64,000 nt of DNA from Cylindrospermum stagnale PCC 7417 (GTDB taxonomy: Bacteria > Cyanobacteriota > Cyanobacteriia > Cyanobacteriales > Nostocaceae): contig NC_019757.1 of NCBI RefSeq assembly GCF_000317535.1, positions 5,979,501 to 6,043,500 of the forward strand, in the 5' to 3' direction. Shown here one piece after another: positions 47,368 to 55,070 of this stretch. Made by a program: the position numbers and the translations under genes. Every line of letters begins with the position of its first letter. Position 1 is the stretch's first letter. Below the pieces are notes generated by a model that was given only the letters and a program-made list of their open reading frames with translations, searched no databases and had not been told where the DNA came from.

Positions 47368-47583
47368 ATGGCGAAAATTACAATTTCTGCTCTGCATCCT
47401 GCTGATTCGGAAACCTTTATCTACGACCTAAAAGATATAGATTCTCAGTCTATATTTGGTGGTAGAGATGATGTATTCTCTCCGGCGCTTGACTTTGGGG
47501 CTAAGTTTTTTGAATTTGTCATATCGATCTATGCTATCGACACTATTTCTTTGCTGGCTAAGTCTTTTAATACGACCAAGTAA
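47368..47583 (+). CDS. Precursor peptide 3 with double-glycine leader
   Basis: 71 residues. Leader AKITISALHPADSETFIYDL and SIFGG (Gly-Gly at 31-32). The core (33-71) contains LDFGAKFFEFVISIYAIDT and LLAKSFNTTK, closely matching the core of precursor 2 in pattern. No Cys. It is more hydrophobic than precursor 2. It is followed by a small membrane frame and the kinase gene. Confidence 0.8.
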   Translation: MAKITISALHPADSETFIYDLKDIDSQSIFGGRDDVFSPALDFGAKFFEFVISIYAIDTISLLAKSFNTTK

Positions 47584-47621
47584 ATCTTTATATTTTCCAG
47601 ATTATTAGATGACAAATTGAC

Positions 47622-47732
47622 ATGATGACCAAGAAGATGTTGTATGCGCTCGCTAGTTGGACAGTATCATGGTTTATCTACGGTTTATTGATTAACCAAC
47701 AGCAACTTGTAACTACGCTCAAAAGCATCTGA
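47622..47732 (+). CDS. 36-residue membrane miniprotein before the kinase
   Basis: 36 residues (MMTKKMLYALASWTVSWFIY and on to LKSI) with one likely membrane helix at about 7-24. The stop is 4 bases before the kinase start, so it is positioned like an operon member. The ribosome-binding site is weak, which is why confidence is low. It could help anchor the modifying enzymes or act as an immunity or toxin peptide; nothing proves this. Confidence 0.4.
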   Translation: MMTKKMLYALASWTVSWFIYGLLINQQQLVTTLKSI

Positions 47733-47736
47733 ACCT

Positions 47737-48927
47737 ATGCGATTTATCTTAAGTTATCAAAATGTTTTTGACTACCTAATATCTCATGGAGTTATCACTC
47801 AAGAAGAGAAATTATTGAGTAATATTGAGCGAAAATCTGGTAAAAACTTTAACTTGTTAATCAGTTTGCCAAATGAGCGTCTACTCCTGATTAAGCAAGA
47901 AAGTTTAAACACAGAAGCAAAAATTAAGGGTGAGTTATTCGCAGAATGGCAAGTTAGGGATTTTTTGCAAAAATTTCCCGAAGTTAGGCATCTTCGCTCA
48001 TCTTTTTCAGAAGCGATACATTTTGATGCAGAAAATTCCATCATAGTTTTCAACTATCTAAATGACTATCGCGATTTAGCAAATTTCTATGATACGGAAA
48101 ATTCATTTCCTACTGAGATTGCCAGGGCAGTTGGTACAACTCTAGCATCAATTCATCGCCTAACTCTAGACCGTCAAGAGTATCGGGAATTTTTCCAAAA
48201 TATTCAGAATGGATTAAGTCAAAAACCTCCTAACTTGGCTCGTGGATTAGATAGAATTTCTCCAGCAATTTTTGGTGCGATGCCTGCTGATGGTCTGAAA
48301 TTCTTTACACTCTATCAACGTTACGATCAACTAGGAAAAGCGATCGCAGATTTGAACACAGCTTTCACTCCTTGTTGTCTGACCCATAATGACCTCAAGC
48401 TGAACAATATTCTTTTATCCTTAAATTGGGAAGCAGCAGTATACCAGGAATCCGGTGAGAGGATTATTCGATTGATAGACTGGGAACGCGGTGCTTGGGG
48501 AGATCCAGCTAATGACTTAGGCGCATTAATCGCCAGTTATCTGCAAATCTGGCTGTATAGCATAGTAGCCAGTAAAGCGATCGCCATTGAAGATTCTCTC
48601 CGTCTAGCCACCACCCCCCTGCAACTGCTTCAGCCTTCCATAGCTGCACTGGCTTCCGCTTATTTGGCACACTTCCCCGAAATCTTAGAACTTCGTCCTG
48701 ATTTCTTGCAGCTAGTCGTGCAATTTGCCGGTTTAGCCTTAATTAGATCTATTCAAGCAAAACTCCAACACGAAAAAACCTTCGCTAATTCGGGTATCTG
48801 CATCCTCCAAGTTGCCAAGAGTTTACTGTGTCGTCCAGAAGCATCCATTTCCACAGTTTTTGGTATGGAAGCATCAGACCTCACTCCCACAAGCTTATCT
48901 CCTGCTTATACCAATTTTGGATTTTAG
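47737..48927 (+). CDS. APH-like kinase of a RiPP-type modifying pair
   Basis: 396 residues. The phosphotransferase core reads CCLTHNDLKLNNILL (catalytic HND at 217-219) and IRLIDWERGAWGDPANDLG (metal-binding Asp 248). The N-terminal lobe (LISLPNERLLLIKQE) fits nucleotide binding. This is the aminoglycoside phosphotransferase/choline kinase fold. The next gene is HopA1-like. In class V lanthipeptides and thioamitides such a pair is thought to phosphorylate Ser/Thr and remove phosphate to give dehydroamino acids. Here the substrates would be the Cys-free precursors nearby. No antibiotic-resistance context is present. The C-terminal ~130 residues are family-specific. Confidence 0.85.
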   Translation: MRFILSYQNVFDYLISHGVITQEEKLLSNIERKSGKNFNLLISLPNERLLLIKQESLNTEAKIKGELFAEWQVRDFLQKFPEVRHLRSSFSEAIHFDAENSIIVFNYLNDYRDLANFYDTENSFPTEIARAVGTTLASIHRLTLDRQEYREFFQNIQNGLSQKPPNLARGLDRISPAIFGAMPADGLKFFTLYQRYDQLGKAIADLNTAFTPCCLTHNDLKLNNILLSLNWEAAVYQESGERIIRLIDWERGAWGDPANDLGALIASYLQIWLYSIVASKAIAIEDSLRLATTPLQLLQPSIAALASAYLAHFPEILELRPDFLQLVVQFAGLALIRSIQAKLQHEKTFANSGICILQVAKSLLCRPEASISTVFGMEASDLTPTSLSPAYTNFGF

Positions 48928-48937
48928 ACTTTGGATT

Positions 48938-48965
48938 GTAGAGACGCTGCATGCAACGTCTCTAC
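48938..48965. repeat. Dispersed palindrome between kinase and HopA1 genes
   Basis: GTAGAGACG (48938-48946) and CGTCTCTAC (48957-48965) with TGCATGCA in the middle. It is a common type of Nostoc palindrome and may also act as a weak terminator. Confidence 0.6.
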
Positions 48966-49184
48966 TGTTCCAGAAATCTCAAACAATACTACCTATCCCA
49001 ATTTGGTATAAGAATTCAATCCGGTTCACATTAGGCTTAATCTCCCCTTTTTTTCAGGTGGGTTGGAGATAATTCTCACAACTCAACATCACAAACTGAA
49101 CTGTATTTGCTCAGTATGTGCCATTTTGAAGGAAAGAATTTTGAATTTGTCTTTACCATCACCCCTGATTTATAGGCAAGACTT

Positions 49185-50285
49185 ATGCAACTCTTAGACT
49201 CACAGCTAAATCAACTTTCAGATATTCCAGAGTCATTGCAGACATCACTACAAGATATCGTCACTCAAGTTCAAATTGAGTCCCATGATTATATTAAACA
49301 TCCAAACTACAACCACGAAAAATTACCAGAGTCAGTAGTCTCTCGCTTTCAGCAATTGCCTTTAGAAATTCAGAATAAGCATTTGGTTCTGCTACTGCGT
49401 AGTCTTCTCTATAGCATCTATTATAACGGCTCCTGGCAATCTGCCCTCGCACCTGATGCCGAAGGAACCAATTTAGCCGCGAACCAAAATCTAGAAAATA
49501 ATAGCTGGTTCGGTGTAGATTTAGCATTTTATGAGCGTTTGCATACCAGCAACAAAGGTACAGGCTACTGGAGTTATAATTGGCTGGTAGTCAAACAAGA
49601 AAAAGATGATACTTTGGCGGTGCAGAGGAACGGTTTGACTTTGCACATTGAGCGCGATATTCATCTACCGCCAGAAGATCAAGCTGCCACTGTTGGTAAT
49701 TTAGTGGCGATCAAAATGCCTAAAAATTTAGTGCAAAACGCCTTTTATATGGCAATGTCTAATGCCTCTGCATCCCCTGATCAAAATCTTGTTCGCATCT
49801 ACTTCAACGTCACTCCAGACGGTGCAGTATCAGTCATGGAAAGTTTAACAACTCTACTCAATGCCATGCCGATTTCCTTCTCATTTAAAGCACTAAACAA
49901 CCCCTCAGATTATCGGCGCTACGACTCAGCAGTGCTTTATTTTGACAAAAATAACTATGAAGTTGTCCACCCCATCTTAGAGAGAATTTATACAGAAAAC
50001 CAATCCCATTTTAATGAGCAAATACCTCTATTTACCAAGTTATTAGCACCTGGATTAGGTTGTGCCGAAGAACCAGACCAAAAATTTGCCGACAAAGAAA
50101 GTTTTGGTACTAATCGCTGTCAAATTGTTGCTCATGGTTTACTCGATGCTTGGCTACAAGGCAATGATACGCCAACAGGTCGAATGACATCAATTTTACA
50201 ACAGTTCTCTTCACGCTCAATTAAATTAGCACGTCCTTACCTCAACCCTAATTCAAAAGATATCTACACCCCTTTAAATTTATGA
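49185..50285 (+). CDS. HopA1-family protein, RiPP modification partner
   Basis: 366 residues. The sequence fits the type III effector HopA1 family also found in RiPP clusters: LLLRSLLYSIYYNGSW near the N-terminus, NSWFGVDLAFYERLHTSNKGTGYWS, ARIYFNVTPDG-like VRIYFNVTPDGAVSVMESL, and YRRYDSAVLYFDKNNY. In class V lanthipeptide and thioamitide loci the HopA1-like protein works with an APH-like kinase. The exact chemical step is still inference for this copy. The gene follows the kinase by ~260 bases in the same direction. Confidence 0.8.
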   Translation: MQLLDSQLNQLSDIPESLQTSLQDIVTQVQIESHDYIKHPNYNHEKLPESVVSRFQQLPLEIQNKHLVLLLRSLLYSIYYNGSWQSALAPDAEGTNLAANQNLENNSWFGVDLAFYERLHTSNKGTGYWSYNWLVVKQEKDDTLAVQRNGLTLHIERDIHLPPEDQAATVGNLVAIKMPKNLVQNAFYMAMSNASASPDQNLVRIYFNVTPDGAVSVMESLTTLLNAMPISFSFKALNNPSDYRRYDSAVLYFDKNNYEVVHPILERIYTENQSHFNEQIPLFTKLLAPGLGCAEEPDQKFADKESFGTNRCQIVAHGLLDAWLQGNDTPTGRMTSILQQFSSRSIKLARPYLNPNSKDIYTPLNL

Positions 50286-50332
50286 ACCTCAAAAATCTTC
50301 AGTCTGCTTAATCACTGCATTGAGGTAATGCT

Positions 50333-50626
50333 ATGACACAAGAAAATTTTGAACTAAATGAACCATTAGACAAGATATTCAAGCCCGAAGAGTTCGAGCA
50401 GGTAGTCAAAGCCATTATCGGTGGTAAGTATTCCTGGGCTTGTTTTTTAATCCTTCATTTTGCTGGTTACAATCCTATAGATTTTATCCCCTACCGCACT
50501 TATATTAGATTACTCAAAAAAAACTGCCAAGTAGGTGGAGAAAAATTTTATGCGACTGAACATCGAAAATTAGAACCTTTATCAGCTTGGGTTCGACTAG
50601 GTGGTGATAAACATGGCTCAAACTAA
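50333..50626 (+). CDS. HetP-family protein
   Basis: 97 residues. Residues about 18-64 read FEQVVKAIIGGKYSWACFLI, LHFAGYNPIDFIPYRTYIRL and LKKN, matching the signature of HetP and its paralogues in Anabaena (GKYSWAC, FAGYNP, IPYRTY, RLLK). HetP promotes heterocyst commitment and its short paralogues tune it. This copy is short, like the smallest paralogue. It has a GAGGT ribosome-binding site and lies between the HopA1 gene (47-base gap) and a PpiC gene (32-base gap). Finding it in a peptide-modifying operon is unusual and is discussed below. Confidence 0.9.
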   Translation: MTQENFELNEPLDKIFKPEEFEQVVKAIIGGKYSWACFLILHFAGYNPIDFIPYRTYIRLLKKNCQVGGEKFYATEHRKLEPLSAWVRLGGDKHGSN

Positions 50627-50658
50627 AGGCTGATACTAAAACTCAATATCAAAAGGTT

Positions 50659-51468
50659 ATGAAAGAAGAATTAGAATCAACCTCCACCTCAACAGCCATC
50701 CGCGACCAAGAAGAAGAACACTACAAGAAAACATTAACCTTGGTTCCAGTTCCTCCCGCAACTGATGCCGAAATCCTGGCATATCTGCGGCGTTCTGGAA
50801 AATTAACCGAAATTGCCGCTTTAGCTGAACGAGATGTCATAATTTTAACAATGTGCGAGCAATTGGGAATTACGATCTCTGATGCGGAATGGCAAGCAGC
50901 TGGAGATGCTTTTCGTCTAGAACGCCAACTCTGGGGAACATCAGAAACCTTGGCATGGTTAAAGCAGCAGCGCATCAGAATCCAAGAATGGTCACAAGGA
51001 ATTAGAGTAGCTTTATTAGAGAAAAAGCTCAAAGAACATCTGTTCGGTGCAACTGTAGATAGCACTTATATCTCTAACCAACACAACTACAGACGGGTAG
51101 CGCTGTCACAGATTTTAGTTTTTGACCTGACAACTGCTGAGAAAATTGTGCAGACATTGCAAGCCGGAAGTGCTTCTTTCTGCGCTTTGGCATTAGAATA
51201 TTCTCAGGGTAAACTATCTCAAGAAAACGGCGGTTTTGTAGGAATTCGCTGTTTAGTAGAACTTTTGCCAGAAATTGTGACAGCTATTACTGATGCCGAA
51301 GAAGGTGAAGTTATTGGACCAATTAAAACTAAACTAGGGTATCAGATTTTCCGAGTAGAAAAGTGGCTTTCCTCAGAATTAAATCAATCAGTCAGAGAAC
51401 AAATTCTGGACATGATGTTTAAGGCTTGGCTAAATAATTTACAGAATTATACTGGTAATGGGGAATGA
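50659..51468 (+). CDS. PpiC/parvulin-type protein, peptide-locus copy A
   Basis: 269 residues. After a polar N-terminus there is a helical SurA-like half (IAALAERDVIILTMCEQLGI, ETLAWLKQQRIRIQEWSQGI), then a parvulin domain with VALSQILVFDLTTAEKIVQT, FCALALEYSQGKLSQENGGF and GEVIGPIKTKLGYQIFRVEKW. There is no signal peptide, so it probably acts in the cytoplasm on peptides before export. The ATG has AAAAGG upstream. Similar proteins lie at 51744 and 62114 and beside the ABC exporter at 5281. Confidence 0.85.
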   Translation: MKEELESTSTSTAIRDQEEEHYKKTLTLVPVPPATDAEILAYLRRSGKLTEIAALAERDVIILTMCEQLGITISDAEWQAAGDAFRLERQLWGTSETLAWLKQQRIRIQEWSQGIRVALLEKKLKEHLFGATVDSTYISNQHNYRRVALSQILVFDLTTAEKIVQTLQAGSASFCALALEYSQGKLSQENGGFVGIRCLVELLPEIVTAITDAEEGEVIGPIKTKLGYQIFRVEKWLSSELNQSVREQILDMMFKAWLNNLQNYTGNGE

Positions 51469-51681
51469 GAACATCATGCCACCGCTGCAAAGAATTTGGT
51501 ATTTAGACACACCTGCTTTTTATCATTATTGTTGCTAAAGTTCCAGTTTTTATACACACAGTTTTTGAAGCACCGAGGAAATCTACTTTGTAGGAATTCT
51601 CGGTTTTATTATGGCACTCAATAAAAGGTCTGATTTGTGAGATAAATCTGAGACTAAAAAAATCTGCATTTTTATTTTTTA

Positions 51682-51707
51682 AACCACAGATATAGACATC
51701 TGTGGTT
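51682..51707. terminator. Hairpin between convergent PpiC genes
   Basis: A 10-bp perfect stem AACCACAGAT (51682-51691) with ATCTGTGGTT (51698-51707) and a 6-base loop. It separates two converging genes; T-runs are weak on both sides. Confidence 0.55.
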
Positions 51708-51743
51708 GATTTGTAAGGATATTGTTTTTTGCAATATCTTCAA

Positions 51744-52538
51744 TTAAACATGGAGTTCATCCTGAGTTAACATATTTTTAGATGATTGAGAATTAGTATC
51801 CTCTGCTAGCTTGGCGACAATTTCTACTGTGGTGATTTGTTGCTTTAACCAATTTGTAAATAAATCTCCCATAATTTTCAGGCGCAGTTGTTCATCTAAT
51901 TGGGGTTTAATGATTTCTTCAACCACAATTATATGCGCTCCTTTGGGTGTAATTATTGGCTTAAGAATCTGCGGGGGAGTAGCAGCAAAGACTACCGCTG
52001 CAATTTCTGGTCTAAAGTCGCTACGTGGTCGGATTCCCTGATATCCTCCAGCGCGACGGATTTCTGGATTTTGGATATATTGGCGGGCGATTTCTTGAAA
52101 GCTGATTTCGCCCTCTTGCAGAGCATAAAAAATTTCCAGCGCTAAGTCTTCATCATCGAATATAACTTCATAGGTAACTGCTCCGGTATAATCAAGTTGG
52201 TTCGCATAAAAAAAATGTTCAATTTTATCTGTAAATAAGTGATTTGCCAACTTTGTAGATAGTAGGTTAGCTAGGGCTATTTCTTCAAAATCATCTAGAG
52301 AAAGATGATGTTTCTCTAACCAGACCCACGTATCTTCTGCTTTGAGCAGTTTATTAGCTAATCGCAAGTTATCGGCTGCCTGTTGCAGCTCTTCTGTCTC
52401 GATTTTAATCCCTTCTTTTGCGGCTGTGTCGGAAATAATTTTTCTTGTGGCGATTGCTTCCAATAAAGTAGGAACTTGTCCAGAAAGTTTGATATAGTAA
52501 ATAATCTCTTTGTTAGAGATGTTTAAAGTATTTGACAT
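51744..52538 (-). CDS. PpiC/parvulin-type protein, peptide-locus copy B
   Basis: 264 residues from the ATG at 52538, which has GGAGGAATTCC just before it; the frame is open to 52562 but that start is TTG. The N-terminal helices (KEIIYYIKLSGQVPTLLEAI) are followed by a parvulin domain: TYEVIFDDEDLALEIFYALQ, FQEIARQYIQNPEIRRAGGY, LKPIITPKGAHIIVVEE. Its organisation equals copy A and copy C, but identity is modest. No signal peptide. It is the first minus-strand gene next to the two precursors 4 and 5. Confidence 0.85.
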   Translation of the reverse strand: MSNTLNISNKEIIYYIKLSGQVPTLLEAIATRKIISDTAAKEGIKIETEELQQAADNLRLANKLLKAEDTWVWLEKHHLSLDDFEEIALANLLSTKLANHLFTDKIEHFFYANQLDYTGAVTYEVIFDDEDLALEIFYALQEGEISFQEIARQYIQNPEIRRAGGYQGIRPRSDFRPEIAAVVFAATPPQILKPIITPKGAHIIVVEEIIKPQLDEQLRLKIMGDLFTNWLKQQITTVEIVAKLAEDTNSQSSKNMLTQDELHV

Positions 52539-52942
52539 GATGGAATTCCTCCGATTACTCAACTATTGTGGATTAGTCATTCAAGCTGATTCACATAAAT
52601 TAGTTGTGTATCTATCATATTTAGCTTAGATATTTTTTTCTTGTCTCTATCTAATGGTACTTTTAATATGTTAAATTAATATTTAATAAGGGAATTATAA
52701 ATTTATAATACTGATTTTAAATATGTGCTATTGTTAACTTTAACTAAAAAAAACCTTAAAAAATATTTATAAACTATTATAATTCGTTATCTATATAAAT
52801 CAGAACTTATTAATGACATTAACTTAATTTACTAACGATAATTCTAGAAAAAAATTGATTAATTTAATCAGAGGAAATGTGCATATAGATAGTAATATTT
52901 TAACGCACATTTCCAGGTTATCAAATATGAATTAGCACCTGA
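52539..52942. other. AT-rich intergenic region
   Basis: About 400 strongly AT-rich bases between precursor 4 and the PpiC gene, both on the minus strand. I see no gene or clear terminator; it should hold the promoter of the PpiC gene. Confidence 0.3.
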
Positions 52943-53200
52943 TTAAATTACCAAATAGATAGTCATTCTTGAAAAGTCAACGGTAAAAATCTTGTTGTCA
53001 TATAAACCAAATGGACTATGATATGTAGTTGATGTGTTATTCATACCATCATGAAAGGTGCTTAATGCGATATCAGGATCGTTACTCCACAAGGTCAGAA
53101 TACCATTACCTGATATAGCATTTATTTGTTCTGAAGTTAGTTCATGTAAAAACGTCTTTTCGTCAATAGGATGTAAGTCGGTAATCACGATTGTAGTCAT
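52943..53200 (-). CDS. Precursor peptide 4, leader ends Gly-Asn
   Basis: 85 residues. The leader VITDLHPIDEKTFLHELT and INAISGN is aligned with the other four, but the cleavage pair reads Gly-Asn at 31-32 instead of Gly-Gly. The core contains NNTSTTYHSPFGLYDNKIFTV and DFSRMTIYLVI. The tail matches precursor 5 (STTY, DNKI, TVDxSRxT). No Cys. Many Thr and Ser are present. Confidence 0.75.
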   Translation of the reverse strand: MTTIVITDLHPIDEKTFLHELTSEQINAISGNGILTLWSNDPDIALSTFHDGMNNTSTTYHSPFGLYDNKIFTVDFSRMTIYLVI

Positions 53201-53500
53201 TGTCTGATTTTCCCTATTAGAAACTTAACAGTTTTGCCACCTTAGTGGAGCAAAATTGCCGACAAAATTATGTGAAAGATATGCCAAAATTAAAGCAATT
53301 GCACCGTCAATACTGCTTTTTGGGTCGGTTTATATGCTCATGTTTGGATAGTTGCCATCTAGTTCTGTACGGGTTTAGCTCTTTATTTGATGTGACTGAA
53401 GCCTCAAAAACTACCCCACTTTCTGAAATGACTACGTACTGATGTCACTCCGTCACGAAGTACTATAAGTTTTTGGCAACACAACTGAGTCAATTATCAA

Positions 53501-53755
53501 TTACCAAGAACGGTACCAAACATAAGTTGACCTTGAATAGTCTACGGTGTTAATTTTATTATCATGGTAGTTGCCTGCACCTTCATATGTAGTTGATCTG
53601 CTATTCGTATCGCCATGAATAGTCAGTATCCGAGCATTGGGGTATTGATCTGATAATAAGCCGCCTAATATAGTCTTTGCTTGTGCTGGATATAGATCAT
53701 ATAAAAATGAATCTATATCAGTAGGATGTAAGTCCGAAATTACCAGCTTATCCAT
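53501..53755 (-). CDS. Precursor peptide 5 with double-glycine leader
   Basis: 84 residues. Leader LVISDLHPTDIDSFLYDLY and KTILGG (Gly-Gly at 31-32). The core contains DTNSRSTTYEGAGNYHDNKI and NTVDYSRSTYVWYRSW. It shares the STTY...YHDNKI-TVD-SR pattern with precursor 4, so the two form a second core type. No Cys; rich in Ser, Thr and aromatic residues. It has a ribosome-binding-like GAGAG upstream. Confidence 0.8.
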   Translation of the reverse strand: MDKLVISDLHPTDIDSFLYDLYPAQAKTILGGLLSDQYPNARILTIHGDTNSRSTTYEGAGNYHDNKINTVDYSRSTYVWYRSW

Positions 53756-54016
53756 TGTTCTCTCTTCTGAATTAAGATTTAAGTTGACTCTTTCATTTTT
53801 ACATTATTCATTCATTGCCCGTTGCAAAGTTTTCATTTAAAAGACATATTTTTTTTTAAAAGTCTTTATAAATCAATAGTTTCAGGTAGATTTTATTTTA
53901 GACCTAATTCAAGTAATTTTGTCTTGAATATGCTGTTTTTATAGGAGTTATATTTTCTATAAAAATCCAAAATAGATTAATATAAAAAATAGATGATAAA
54001 AAAATGCAATTATTTA
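53756..54016. other. AT-rich region upstream of precursor 5
   Basis: About 260 bases. It should carry the promoter of precursor 5. No gene seen. Confidence 0.3.
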
Positions 54017-54607
54017 AGAGGTTGTTGGAAAAGTTTTAGGCGAATATAATAGAGCCGGAGGCATCTTTCCCATCCTTTAAGTAATAAATTAGACTTTTTA
54101 AACATCCTCTAAGACCTAATTTAATGAATTTTGTCTCAGAGGATCTTTGATTCGTATCAAAATTGATCGAGATCCCCCAACCCACGCGCCACTTGAGCTT
54201 TTTTGAATTCAAAATTCACTAATAGAGCCTACGACTCCCGTAAGGGATACAAAATTCTGTTAGGAAGAGAAGAATGGAAATAATTTTGAATTAATTAATT
54301 CTGGAAGCCCCCGCCGCAATCAAAGATTATAGCGGTCAACAAGAAAGTGGTGAGTCCAGAGCTACCACTAATTGTCTTTTATTTTGAATTTTTAATACTT
54401 CGACAAGCTCAGTACAAGTTTTTAATTTTGAATTGGAGCGAAGCGACTTGACGGCAGTTGCTACAACTCTTTTAACCAGAGCAACGCACTGCCTCCTTTA
54501 AGCCGGGAAACCCTAGTCGAGCAGTGGCTCCCCATGAGCGACTGGCGTGGATTTAGGGGGATCTACGAGTGTTTGATTTATGATAAACAACTTTTCAGAC
54601 ATCCTCT
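54017..54607. mobile_element. Non-autonomous mobile element with imperfect TIRs
   Basis: Ends AGAGGTTGTTGGAAAAGTT (54017-54035) and AACTTTTCAGACATCCTCT (54589-54607) are inverted copies with a few mismatches. The ~590-bp interior has no transposase, only intergenic-like sequence. It resembles decayed IS ends common in Nostoc genomes. Confidence 0.5.
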
Positions 54608-55070
54608 CAAAAGCTGAGAATTTATCATGTTAATCACTAAACATAATGATTTTCCTACAAAAGAAAATCAAGCTTATTTTTAAATTCAAAAGGTGAATTA
54701 AGCAAAGTAGAAATTATTGATACAGCAGTCCTAGGTTCAGGGCAGTTTTGGCAGTAACCAGCAGCACAACACTACGCTTATTTGTCAAAAAAATTAATTT
54801 TTTTAACGCTGATTAAAGATGTGGAAACGCTAAAAGTAGGACAGACCAGTATGATCTACCCTACTTTTGATAGTCAAGATATATATTTTACATCACCTCA
54901 AATCTTGCACAGAGAGAAAGTCCATTAGAAATCGTAGAATTAGACAAATGTAGATTCGCCGAGGGACTTTGTTGAGTATGGGGATTATTTTGTGAGCGTG
55001 CCAGCGCTGAACCGTTAGGTCTGCGTAGCGTCTTGTCAGTTCGGTTTCTTTGAAAGAGGTAAGGAGTGGA
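54608..55070. other. Intergenic region between mobile element and HlyD gene
   Basis: About 460 bases without a gene or strong terminator. It lies downstream of the HlyD stop and could hold transcript ends. Confidence 0.3.

Noticed and set aside
48812-49072. 86-codon plus-strand frame at the 3' end of the kinase gene
   Set aside because: Starts inside the kinase in another frame and runs over a dispersed palindrome.
53245-53442. 65-codon frame with Cys between precursors 4 and 5
   Set aside because: Considered as a possible Cys-bearing precursor, but it lacks the shared leader, a ribosome-binding site and is on the opposite strand to the flanking precursors.
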